From NCBI GenBank assembly GCA_900110635.1, contig FOEK01000012.1, positions 1 through 64,000 on the forward strand: a DNA stretch of 64,000 nucleotides, written 5' to 3'. A program made the position numbers and the translations under genes. The stretch is from Lachnospiraceae bacterium NE2001. Lineage in GTDB: Bacteria > Bacillota > Clostridia > Lachnospirales > Lachnospiraceae. This document shows, one piece after another, positions 8,322-15,728 of the stretch (position 1 is the stretch's first letter; each line of letters starts with the position of its first letter). The notes under the pieces are model-generated. The model was not told the origin of the DNA. It ran no database searches and was given only the letters and a program-made list of their open reading frames with translations.

Positions 8322-9557
8322 TTAATCGTTGTACTTAGCAAAAAGTACTGCGGCGTTGTGTCCGCCGAATCCAAGAGAGTTGGAAAGTGCATACTTTATG
8401 TCAACTTCTCGTCCCTCGTTTGGCACAATGTCAAGGTCGCACTCTGGGTCTGGATTCTTGTAGTTGATAGTTGCAGGAACGAAGCCGTCCTTAAGAGCCA
8501 TTGTTGTGAAGATTGCCTCGATTGCTGCAGCAGCTCCCATCAGATGACCGGTCATTGACTTGGTTGAGCTCACCATCAGCTTGTAAGCGTAGTCACCGAA
8601 GACAGTCTTGATGGCCTTTGTCTCGCCAGCGTCGTTAAGGTGAGTTGAAGTACCGTGAGCGTTGATGTAGTCAACCTGCTCCTTCTCGATACCTGCGTCA
8701 GCAATTGCCATTTCCATACATCCAGCAGCACCTGCGCCTGTTGGGTCTGGTGCAGTGATGTGATAAGCGTCGCAGCTTGCACCGTAACCAACGATCTCAC
8801 CGTAAATCTTTGCGCCACGAGCCTTTGCGTGCTCCAGTTCCTCGATAACAAGGATACCAGCGCCCTCGCCCATTACGAAACCGCTTCTTTCAGCGTCAAA
8901 TGGAATCGATGCACGGTTAGGATCTGTAGAAGTACTAAGGGCCTGCATAACAGTAAAGCCTCCCACTCCCATTTTACAGATACATCCCTCGGCACCACCG
9001 GTGATCATCACATCCTGATAGCCATCGCGGATCTTGTGAAATGCTTCTCCAATGGCGTTGTTTCCGCTGGCACAAGCGGTTACGATGCTGACGCACACGC
9101 CCTTGAAGCCTGCGTCGATAGCAATCTCGCCAGCGCACATATTTGATATAGACATAGGAATGAAGAATGGAGATATCTTCTCGTAGCCCTTCTCAGCGCC
9201 ACGCATTGTCTGGTCTGTGATAGTGATGAGTCCACCGATACCTGAGCTGACGATGGTTCCACATCTGAAAGGATCCTCCTTCTCGATGTCGATGCCGCTG
9301 TCCTTCAGGGCCTCTCTTGCAGCTATCATACCAAACTGTGTGTAGCGGTCCATTTTACGTGCTTCCTTCTTATCAAGGAAGTTTGCTGGATCGTAGTCCT
9401 TTACCTCACCTGACACCTTAACCTTAAAATCTGTGGTGTCGATCTGCTTTGTAAAGTCGATGCCGCACACGCCCTTCTTTACGTTCTCCCAAGCCTCTTC
9501 GAGGTTGTGACCAACGGGGTTAATAGTTCCAATTCCTGTAATTACAACACGTCTCAT
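8322..9557 (-). CDS. fabF: 3-oxoacyl-ACP synthase II FabF
   Basis: A condensing enzyme of fatty-acid elongation, 411 residues. The active-site Cys162 lies in VTACASGNNAIGEA and the two catalytic His in NAHGTSTHLND and SMTGHLMGAAAA. The C-terminus SLGFGGHNAAVLFAKY is typical. The start ATG has GGAGAAAAATT ahead of it. Just upstream are four 18-base repeats that overlap the end of the preceding membrane-protein gene. Confidence 0.97.
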   Translation of the reverse strand: MRRVVITGIGTINPVGHNLEEAWENVKKGVCGIDFTKQIDTTDFKVKVSGEVKDYDPANFLDKKEARKMDRYTQFGMIAAREALKDSGIDIEKEDPFRCGTIVSSGIGGLITITDQTMRGAEKGYEKISPFFIPMSISNMCAGEIAIDAGFKGVCVSIVTACASGNNAIGEAFHKIRDGYQDVMITGGAEGCICKMGVGGFTVMQALSTSTDPNRASIPFDAERSGFVMGEGAGILVIEELEHAKARGAKIYGEIVGYGASCDAYHITAPDPTGAGAAGCMEMAIADAGIEKEQVDYINAHGTSTHLNDAGETKAIKTVFGDYAYKLMVSSTKSMTGHLMGAAAAIEAIFTTMALKDGFVPATINYKNPDPECDLDIVPNEGREVDIKYALSNSLGFGGHNAAVLFAKYND

Positions 9558-9582
9558 AATTTTTCTCCTTAAAATGTCACTT

Positions 9583-9654
9583 ACTTAGTAGCATTTTACT
9601 ACTTAGTAGGCTTATATCACTTAGTAGTTCTTTACTACTTAGTTGCTTTACTTC
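9583..9654. repeat. Four tandem 18-bp repeats before fabF
   Basis: ACTTAGTAG recurs at 9583, 9601 and 9619, and as ACTTAGTTG at 9637, exactly every 18 bases; the remaining nine bases of each unit are T/C-rich and vary. The array overlaps the stop codon of the upstream membrane protein and ends ~25 bases before the fabF start. It could be replication slippage or a set of binding sites. Confidence 0.85.
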
Positions 9655-10349
9655 TCTTCAGGCGGAAACTCCTTCAGATTATCCGTAAATGGATATGTAT
9701 CCTTCTGAGAATCATAGTACTGATACTGCGGCTGCTGTGGGGCAGAAGCCGTATTACTAGGTGCCAGCCCGACGAACTGTTCGTAAGGAACACCATTCTG
9801 CAAAGAAAGGGCATACATTTTACATCTGGCCTTAACTCCGTAAATGTAAATCAGAAGTATCAGTGCCCAGGCTGCTGTAAACAATACGCAAGGTATAATT
9901 CCCACAAGCTTTGTGAGGATCAGGCTGAGCACAAGACTTATGCCCATAGCTATAAAATAGAGGTACTTCGTAAAGATATACTCATCCTCCGTCACTATGT
10001 ATTTTTTTCGTAACCCAACAAATCTGAGCACCAGTGTCGGTACAACGGACAGCACCACGATTATAAATACAAATAAAAAGATAACGAATAAATATAGCAG
10101 TGATAATAGACCATTTACCCCATATCCCATCAGTCTAACTATTGGTGTAAAATCTGAGCCATCGATATACATGTTATCGACGTCATCAACATCTACCATA
10201 CTGTTCGACAAATGCTGGGACATGGAATCTTTACCTTCAAGGGAGTAGGAATAACCAGCACCCAGGTAAATGCACCATATCAGCAAGGCCATAAAGACAC
10301 ACAGCCTTATCTTTCCACCTTTATTTAACCCCTTAATCCGTTCGATCAT
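9648..10349 (-). CDS. Membrane protein of unknown function inside the fab operon
   Basis: I do not recognise this 233-residue protein. A first membrane segment (about 14-33) is followed by an acidic extracytoplasmic loop (~35-70), then hydrophobic segments near 78-108, 128-147 and 150-170. The cytoplasmic tail from ~185 is Gln/Pro/Tyr-rich (QQPQYQYYDSQ) and ends in charged residues. GAGGGGG precedes the start. It lies between fabG and fabF, where most Firmicutes have no gene; a link to membrane lipid synthesis is possible but only positional. Confidence 0.75.
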   Translation of the reverse strand: MIERIKGLNKGGKIRLCVFMALLIWCIYLGAGYSYSLEGKDSMSQHLSNSMVDVDDVDNMYIDGSDFTPIVRLMGYGVNGLLSLLYLFVIFLFVFIIVVLSVVPTLVLRFVGLRKKYIVTEDEYIFTKYLYFIAMGISLVLSLILTKLVGIIPCVLFTAAWALILLIYIYGVKARCKMYALSLQNGVPYEQFVGLAPSNTASAPQQPQYQYYDSQKDTYPFTDNLKEFPPEEK

Positions 10350-10368
10350 ATAGCTACCCCCTCAAGAA

Positions 10369-10424
10369 TGTGCAATGGGGACAGACCCCATTGCACATAG
10401 GTCCGTCCCTTTTTGCACATTTTA
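10369..10424. repeat. GTGCAAT-type repeat, flavour B
   Basis: ATGTGCAATGGGGACAGACC then CCATTGCACATAGGTCCGTC and a second half TTTTTGCACATTTT. The first 26 bases are a near-perfect palindrome. It lies between fabG and the membrane-protein gene. Confidence 0.9.
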
Positions 10425-10450
10425 ACAACTCATTCCGCCCTCGAGCACAG
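10422..10450 (-). other. Decayed copy of the 3' end of fabG
   Basis: Read on the minus strand, TGCTCGAGGGCGGAATGAG followed by TTGTTAA resembles the last codons of fabG (TGCTCAGGTGGGATGAGC then TGTTAA) 70 bases upstream. The match is imperfect with one or two indels, and looks like a short duplication left by recombination around the repeat next to it. Confidence 0.45.
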
Positions 10451-10468
10451 CTCTTCGTGGATGAGCTT

Positions 10469-10493
10469 AAAAACAGTCCACCGGACTGTTTTT
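10469..10493 (-). terminator. Hairpin directly after fabG
   Basis: AAAAACAGTCC and GGACTGTTTTT pair perfectly around a three-base loop, with T-rich ends on both strands. It touches the fabG stop codon and lies inside the operon, so it may only partly stop transcription or serve to stabilise the fabG 3' end. Confidence 0.75.
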
Positions 10494-11243
10494 TTAACAG
10501 CTCATCCCACCTGAGCACTCGATAACCTGGCCGGTTACGTACTCTGCTTCATCGGAAGCAAGAAATGCCACTACCTTCGCTACGTCTTCTGGCTGACCAG
10601 GTCTGCCAAGCGCAATGTTCTTTACCATTTCAGCTTTAAGCTCATCGGAAAGAACCTTTGTCATATCTGTCTCGATGAAGCCTGGAGCAACTGCATTTAC
10701 AGTAATTCCGCGGCTTCCCAGCTCCTTGGCAAGTGACTTTGTCATACCGATGACACCTGCCTTGCTGGCTGAATAATTAACCTGTCCTGCATTTCCATAG
10801 ATGCCAACAACGCTGCTGATGTTAACAATACGTCCGTAACGCGCCTTCATCATTGGGCGGGTTGCGGCCTTCATCATATTGTAGGTACCCTTAAGGTTGG
10901 TTGCGATAACCAGGTCAAATTCCTCTTCCTTCATTCTCATAATGAGATTATCTCTTGTTACGCCTGCGTTGTTGACGAGAATATCAACCTTGCCGAACTC
11001 GTCAGCTGCCTGCTTGAAAAGATTCTCGCAGTCTTCAGGAACAGTGACATTTGCAGCAAATGCAGCTGCCTTCACGCCCTGCTCCTCGATAAGCTTTACT
11101 GTTTCCTCGGCCACCTCGTTGATAACCAGGTCGCAGATAACCACATTTGCACCCTCGGATGCAAGCTTTATGCTGATGGCGCGGCCGATACCACGGGCGC
11201 CGCCTGTAACTATTGCTGTCTTGCCTTCTAATCTCTTACTCAT
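10494..11243 (-). CDS. fabG: 3-oxoacyl-ACP reductase FabG
   Basis: A short-chain dehydrogenase that reduces 3-oxoacyl-ACP with NADPH. The cofactor loop is TGGARGIG at residues 13-20, NNAG at 91-94, and the catalytic set Ser (NISSVVG, 143/144), Tyr157 and Lys161 (VNYSASKAGV). The C-terminus VIECSGGMSC is usual for clostridial FabG. AGGAGG precedes the start. It follows fabD across two flavour-A repeats. Confidence 0.95.
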   Translation of the reverse strand: MSKRLEGKTAIVTGGARGIGRAISIKLASEGANVVICDLVINEVAEETVKLIEEQGVKAAAFAANVTVPEDCENLFKQAADEFGKVDILVNNAGVTRDNLIMRMKEEEFDLVIATNLKGTYNMMKAATRPMMKARYGRIVNISSVVGIYGNAGQVNYSASKAGVIGMTKSLAKELGSRGITVNAVAPGFIETDMTKVLSDELKAEMVKNIALGRPGQPEDVAKVVAFLASDEAEYVTGQVIECSGGMSC

Positions 11244-11287
11244 TTTTTCCTCCTATATAACTCCTCATCCGTACACTGTTTCGTATA

Positions 11288-11340
11288 GACAAAGAACCGT
11301 CCCCTGTCTTTTTTTAAGACACAGAACCGTCCCCTGTCAT
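11288..11340. repeat. Two flavour-A GGGAC repeats in direct tandem
   Basis: Two copies of AGAACCGTCCCCTGTC separated by TTTTTTTAAGACAC lie between fabD and fabG. Both have the same orientation, unlike the inverted pairs at 36859 and 47185. Confidence 0.85.
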
Positions 11341-11345
11341 GTAAA

Positions 11346-12338
11346 CTAGCCGCGAGCCAGTTTCATGATTTTGTAGTTGACCAAAAACTTCTCGATATCT
11401 TCTACCGTTTCAACACCGTAAACCGGGATGTCCGGCGCGGTCTTCTGAACGAACTTGGACAGTGTCTTGCCTGGGCCGATCTCAACGAACATATTTACGC
11501 CCTTTGCAGCCATAGCCTTGATAGTATCATCAAAATATACCGACTTCTGAACCTGCTGCTCGAGAAGCGCCGGGATAGTCTCGCCAGCTGCCTCATCCAT
11601 CTCGCGACCGATGCAGTTGAAATATACTGGGAATTGCATTTCACCAAAATCCTCAGACTTGAATCTTTCAGCAAGTGCATCGCCAGCCGGCTTCATAAGC
11701 GAGGTGTGAAATGGACCGCTTACCTTAACTGGCAGGCATCTCTTCGCACCCATCTCCTTGAAAACCTCAGCAGCCATATCAACAGCCTCAGAATCGCCGG
11801 AAACTGTGATCTGTCCTGGACAGTTGAAGTTTGCAGGCTCAGCGATAATAAGCTTTCCGTCTGCTCCAATCTTGTTCTCAGCTGCAATCTGCTCGCGCAC
11901 CTTGTCGCAGCCTGCGAAGATTGTTTCCTTGTCGAGGCCAAGCACTGCGATCATCTTGCAATCCCTTCCCTGAACTGCAGTCTGCATAGCATTTCCCCTG
12001 AACTGTACAAGCGGGATGACCTGCTCCTCAGTGAACACGCCAGCAGCATAGAGCGCTGAATATTCGCCAAGAGAAAGACCAGCTGCCATGTCAGGCTCAA
12101 CGCCAAGACCCTTCAGCACCTTTGTCATACCAACGGCAAATGCCACCATGCAAGGCTGGGTGTATTTAGTCTCATTTAACGTCTCCTCCGGACCCTCGAA
12201 GCAGACCTTCTTTAAGTCAAAATCCACGCCCTTGATATTGTCAAATGTTTCTTTAAACTCTGGGTACTTCTCGTAAAGGTCCAGGCCCATGCCGACCTTC
12301 TGGGAGCCCTGCCCAGCATATAAAAATCCTACCTTCAT
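11346..12338 (-). CDS. fabD: Malonyl-CoA:ACP transacylase FabD
   Basis: It transfers malonyl groups from CoA to ACP. The nucleophile Ser89 lies in GLSLGEYSAL, the catalytic His211 in SGPFHTSL, and the N-terminus GFLYAGQGSQKVGMG is the family signature. Length (330) is slightly above the usual ~310, with a C-terminal extension to VNYKIMKLARG. AAAGGAAAGTTT precedes the ATG. Confidence 0.96.
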   Translation of the reverse strand: MKVGFLYAGQGSQKVGMGLDLYEKYPEFKETFDNIKGVDFDLKKVCFEGPEETLNETKYTQPCMVAFAVGMTKVLKGLGVEPDMAAGLSLGEYSALYAAGVFTEEQVIPLVQFRGNAMQTAVQGRDCKMIAVLGLDKETIFAGCDKVREQIAAENKIGADGKLIIAEPANFNCPGQITVSGDSEAVDMAAEVFKEMGAKRCLPVKVSGPFHTSLMKPAGDALAERFKSEDFGEMQFPVYFNCIGREMDEAAGETIPALLEQQVQKSVYFDDTIKAMAAKGVNMFVEIGPGKTLSKFVQKTAPDIPVYGVETVEDIEKFLVNYKIMKLARG

Positions 12339-12356
12339 AAACTTTCCTTTCCACTA

Positions 12357-12392
12357 AAATGTGCAGGAGGGACAGACCCCATTTGCACATTT
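12357..12392. repeat. GTGCA-type repeat, flavour B, short
   Basis: AAATGTGCAGGAGGGACAGA then CCCCATTTGCACATTT lies between fabK and fabD. The left arm has diverged (GCAGGAGGG in place of GCAATGGGG). Confidence 0.8.
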
Positions 12393-12407
12393 CACCTGTA
12401 ATACTTC

Positions 12408-13322
12408 TTACTTGCCAAGAATCTTCATACCATCGTTATAAATATCTGAAATGATATCAGCGACTGGTCGAATCTCCTTCAGCTGACCGCAAACCTGGCC
12501 TGCCATAACGGAGCCAGTCTTCATATCTCCATCTGTAACGGCGCGGCGAAGGCCACCAAGTGTTATCTGCTCCAGCTCCTCGCGGGAAGCAGCCTCTGAC
12601 TCAAGCTTCAGGTACTCGCGAGCCATTTGATTCTTAATTATACGAACAGGCGCATTGAGTGAACGGCCTGTAACTGTTGTGCTATTGTCCTTTGATTTGA
12701 TCAGCTCCTGCTTGTAGTTGTCGTGTACCGGACACTCCTCACTGACAAGGAGGCAGGTTCCGATCTGAACGCCCTGAGCGCCGAGGCACATAGCTGCAGC
12801 GAACTGTCTTCCATCTGCGATACCACCAGCTGCGATAACTGGGATATCTACGCAGTCAACTATCTGTGGAACAAGAGCCATAGTTGTCATATCACCAACG
12901 TGACCGCCGCTCTCACCACCCTCAGCGATTACAGCGTCAGCGCCCTGCTTCTCAACTCGGCGAGCCAGCGCGCTGCTTGCGATAACTGGGATTACTATTG
13001 CTCCCATTTCTTTCCATTTCTCCATATATTTTCCAGGAGTACCTGCACCTGTTGTGATGATCTTGATCTTCTCCTTCACGAGAAGGTCAGCGATGTTGTC
13101 CACATCAGGATTCAGCAGCATCAGGTTGACGCCAAATGGCTTATCTGTCGCCTGTCTTGCTTCGTAAATCTCCTGCTCAATTCTTGCAGCATCGTAGCCG
13201 CCAGAACCAATAAGACCAAGGCCGCCTGCATTGGAAACTGCCGCAGCAAACTTGCCAAGCGCAATGTTGGCCATACCGCCCTGTATTATCGGATATTTTG
13301 TTCCAAGTAATTCATTTATCAT
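12408..13322 (-). CDS. fabK: Enoyl-ACP reductase FabK (FMN-dependent)
   Basis: A nitronate monooxygenase-fold flavoenzyme that reduces trans-2-enoyl-ACP with NAD(P)H, the triclosan-resistant type found in streptococci and clostridia. Marks include PIIQGGMANIALGKFAAAVS, AEGGESGGHVG with the catalytic His region, and PVIAAGGIADGRQFAAAMCL binding the FMN phosphate. Length 304 is normal. GAGGAAGATAAG precedes the start. Presence of fabK and absence of fabI or fabL here agree with the clostridial pattern. Confidence 0.93.
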   Translation of the reverse strand: MINELLGTKYPIIQGGMANIALGKFAAAVSNAGGLGLIGSGGYDAARIEQEIYEARQATDKPFGVNLMLLNPDVDNIADLLVKEKIKIITTGAGTPGKYMEKWKEMGAIVIPVIASSALARRVEKQGADAVIAEGGESGGHVGDMTTMALVPQIVDCVDIPVIAAGGIADGRQFAAAMCLGAQGVQIGTCLLVSEECPVHDNYKQELIKSKDNSTTVTGRSLNAPVRIIKNQMAREYLKLESEAASREELEQITLGGLRRAVTDGDMKTGSVMAGQVCGQLKEIRPVADIISDIYNDGMKILGK

Positions 13323-13346
13323 CTTATCTTCCTCATATTATCTAAA

Positions 13347-13380
13347 AAGTGCAATTGGGGACGCACCTATGTGCAATGTT
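13347..13380. repeat. GTGCAAT-type repeat, flavour B, rearranged
   Basis: AAGTGCAATTGGGGACGCAC then CTATGTGCAATGTT reaches into the stop codon of accA. It appears to join the first and last parts of a longer flavour-B unit. Confidence 0.75.
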
Positions 13381-14395
13381 AGCCCAGGACGTAGGAGTCG
13401 ATGTGGCGGAACTTTTCGTAGCGCTCGCGGGCTATTTCAACGCCGCTCTTTCCCTTGAAATGTCTCAGCTCGCGAACCAGCATTTCATCAATATCACGGT
13501 ACACAACGCTTGGATTGTGGTGTGCTCCGCCAAGTGGTTCGCTGATTATTCCTTCGATCACTCCGAAATGCAGCAGATCCTGTGCTGTAAGCTTCATCAG
13601 CTTGCAGGCCTCGTCTGAACGGCTGGAATCCTTCCAGAGGATTGACGCAAAGCCCTCAGGTGATAGAACGGAATAGACTGCATTTTCCAGCATATACACT
13701 GAGTTTGCAACTCCGATGGCCAGGGCGCCACCGCTGGAGCCCTCTCCTGTAACGATCGCGATAACTGGCACCTTCAGCGCACTCATTTCAGCCAAATTTC
13801 TGGAAATCGCCTGGCTCTGTCCGTGCGCCTCTGCGTCGAGACCCGGGTATGCACCAGGAGTATCTATAAATGTTATGATCGGACGTCCGAACTTTTCTGC
13901 CTGCTTCATCATACGAAGCGCCTTGCGGTAGCCCTCAGGCTCAGGCATTCCGAAGTTGAACTGCATATTTTCTGTAAGGTCACGTCCCTTGCGATGGCCA
14001 AGTACAGTTACTGGCACACCGTGGAACATACCGATTCCGCCGTAGATGCTCTGATCCTCTTTGTTCAGCACGTCGCCGCGCTGTACGAAAAAGTCATCGA
14101 ACAAGGCGTTGATATAATCATCTACCTTCGGACGGCGAATGTGTCTTGCCAAGAAGACCTTCTCGCCAGGTGTCAGATCAGCCGCCATAGCAGCAGTCTT
14201 GTCGTACTCTGCGTGGAGGACACTCAATAGTTCAACCTGATCCAGGTTGTCGCTGAGAACAGAAATCTCCTCCTCAAGCGCAGTAAGCTTATTATCTATA
14301 TCTCTTATCGACATCTTATCAGCTGTTTCTGTTTTTTCATCAACTGATGCATTCACAGCCTGTGTCTTCTCTTTTATCTCATCTATCGTAGCCAT
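13379..14395 (-). CDS. accA: Acetyl-CoA carboxylase carboxyltransferase subunit alpha
   Basis: The alpha half of the carboxyltransferase that makes malonyl-CoA together with AccD. Family marks are RPKVDDYINALFDDF, FGRPIITFIDTPGAYPG and the oxyanion region GEGSSGGALAIGVAN. At 338 residues it is about 20 longer than E. coli AccA because of a charged N-terminal tail, but GAGGAGGAAGTC just ahead of the ATG supports this start. It overlaps the end of accD by 13 bases, so the two subunits are translationally coupled. Confidence 0.95.
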   Translation of the reverse strand: MATIDEIKEKTQAVNASVDEKTETADKMSIRDIDNKLTALEEEISVLSDNLDQVELLSVLHAEYDKTAAMAADLTPGEKVFLARHIRRPKVDDYINALFDDFFVQRGDVLNKEDQSIYGGIGMFHGVPVTVLGHRKGRDLTENMQFNFGMPEPEGYRKALRMMKQAEKFGRPIITFIDTPGAYPGLDAEAHGQSQAISRNLAEMSALKVPVIAIVTGEGSSGGALAIGVANSVYMLENAVYSVLSPEGFASILWKDSSRSDEACKLMKLTAQDLLHFGVIEGIISEPLGGAHHNPSVVYRDIDEMLVRELRHFKGKSGVEIARERYEKFRHIDSYVLG

Positions 14396-15312
14396 GACTT
14401 CCTCCTCTTCTCGTGGAGTCTCAGGAGCTGTGCCAGCTGATCTCTCATCTCAAGACGAGACACGATGCCGTCAACAAATCCGTGTTCCTCCAGGTATTCT
14501 GCCCTCTGGAAGCCCTTTGGCAGTTTTTGACCAATGGTCTGCTCTATAACTCTCGGGCCTGCGAAGCCGATAAGCGCTCCCGGCTCAGCGATAGTTATAT
14601 CTGCGAGCGTAGCAAAGCTGGCACTAACGCCTCCTGTAGTAGGGTGTGTCAGCACTGAAATGTAAAGTCCGCCATTCTCGCTGAAGCGCTGAACTGCGGC
14701 TGAGGTCTTGGCCATCTGCATCAGGGACAGGATGCCCTCCTGCATTCTGGCACCGCCGCTGGCTGTGAAAATGATGACTGGAAGTTCCTGTTTCTCAGCA
14801 ACTTCAAATGTCTTCGTTATCATTTCACCAACCGCCACGCCCATGCTTCCCATAAGAAACTCCGGCGCCATAACGGCAACGACCGCTTTATATCCTTCGA
14901 TCTCGCAAACGCCAGACAGGACGCCTTCGTCCAGCCCGGTCTTCGTCTTGAGACCTGTTATTTTTTCTTCATATTCTGGGTAATCTAAAGGATTGTGAAA
15001 TGGTATCGTAAACCTGATCTTACGAAATGTACCAGGATCAGCCAGACCGGCCATACGCCTTCTCGCTGATATCTTAGTATGCTTGCCACATTTCGGACAA
15101 ACATAGAGATTCTTCTTCATTTCCTTAAGAGGAAGGGTAACACCACAATCGGAGCAGGTATAGACCTGCTCCGACTCAGTATCATCATCTAATTCCTCGT
15201 TAACAGACTCGACTAATTCGACATTTCCCTTCTCGATATCAGTCTCTGTGCCTTCTCTCTTGGCAGCCTTCTCAGCGTCAACCCCCTGACTATGCTTACC
15301 AAAAAGTCTCAT
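14383..15312 (-). CDS. accD: Acetyl-CoA carboxylase carboxyltransferase subunit beta
   Basis: The zinc-binding beta half of the carboxyltransferase. A four-Cys ribbon is seen at C53, C56, C72 and C75 (CSDC and CPKC), after a 50-residue acidic N-terminal stretch. The crotonase-fold core shows FTASGGARMQEGILSLMQMA and PTTGGVSASFA. GGAGG precedes the start. It directly follows acpP. The biotin carrier and biotin carboxylase genes (accB, accC) are not in this operon. Confidence 0.95.
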   Translation of the reverse strand: MRLFGKHSQGVDAEKAAKREGTETDIEKGNVELVESVNEELDDDTESEQVYTCSDCGVTLPLKEMKKNLYVCPKCGKHTKISARRRMAGLADPGTFRKIRFTIPFHNPLDYPEYEEKITGLKTKTGLDEGVLSGVCEIEGYKAVVAVMAPEFLMGSMGVAVGEMITKTFEVAEKQELPVIIFTASGGARMQEGILSLMQMAKTSAAVQRFSENGGLYISVLTHPTTGGVSASFATLADITIAEPGALIGFAGPRVIEQTIGQKLPKGFQRAEYLEEHGFVDGIVSRLEMRDQLAQLLRLHEKRRKSWLR

Positions 15313-15339
15313 AATTATGCCTCCGAACGAGTTTAAAAT

Positions 15340-15564
15340 TTACTTGTGTGCTTCTACGTAATCTACAAGATCCTGAACTGTCTTGATGTTAGGAAGATCC
15401 TCATCAGCTATAGCAACACCGATTGCATCCTCGATAGCCATACCAAGCTCTACTGCATCAAGTGAATCAGCACCAAGATCGTCTGTAAGAGATGCCTCAA
15501 GAGTAATCTTGTCCTCATCTACACTAAGTGTCTCTGCGATAACTGCTTTGATTTCATCAAACAT
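15340..15564 (-). CDS. acpP: Acyl carrier protein
   Basis: A 74-residue acidic helical protein; Ser34 in [12 protein letters not shown] is the site for the 4'-phosphopantetheine arm. It is the first gene of the fatty-acid operon, with AAAGGAG ahead of the start. Confidence 0.96.
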   Translation of the reverse strand: MFDEIKAVIAETLSVDEDKITLEASLTDDLGADSLDAVELGMAIEDAIGVAIADEDLPNIKTVQDLVDYVEAHK

Positions 15565-15693
15565 TTCTTTAATTCTCCTTTGTTAATATAATGATTTGTG
15601 CCGAACCCTCACGGCAAATTGGTTAAAATATTTTACTTAAATTTTTTTAACCTTTTTCATTATATCCCTTCTCACCCGAATGTCAACCACAAA
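15565..15693 (-). promoter_or_regulatory. Leader and probable promoter region of the fatty-acid operon
   Basis: On the minus strand an inverted repeat GGTTAAAA...TTTTAACC (about 15621-15652) is followed by TTTGCCG...CGGCACAAA and then the acpP ribosome site. Either could be an operator. Neither matches the FapR or FabT consensus that I know. Confidence 0.4.
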
Positions 15694-15728
15694 TACTAAA
15701 AAAAGACAGGGGACGGTCCCCTGTCTTT
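15694..15728 (-). terminator. Perfect GGGAC repeat acting as terminator of the acyl-CoA ligase gene
   Basis: Thirteen-base arms (AAAGACAGGGGAC and its exact complement) flank a single base and are followed on the minus strand by a run of seven T. The repeat shares bases with the TAA stop codon of the ligase gene. Here the flavour-A repeat is indistinguishable from an intrinsic terminator. Confidence 0.85.

Noticed and set aside
15565-15693. FapR or FabT operator before acpP
   Set aside because: Inverted repeats are present but do not match either published consensus, so no named site is claimed.
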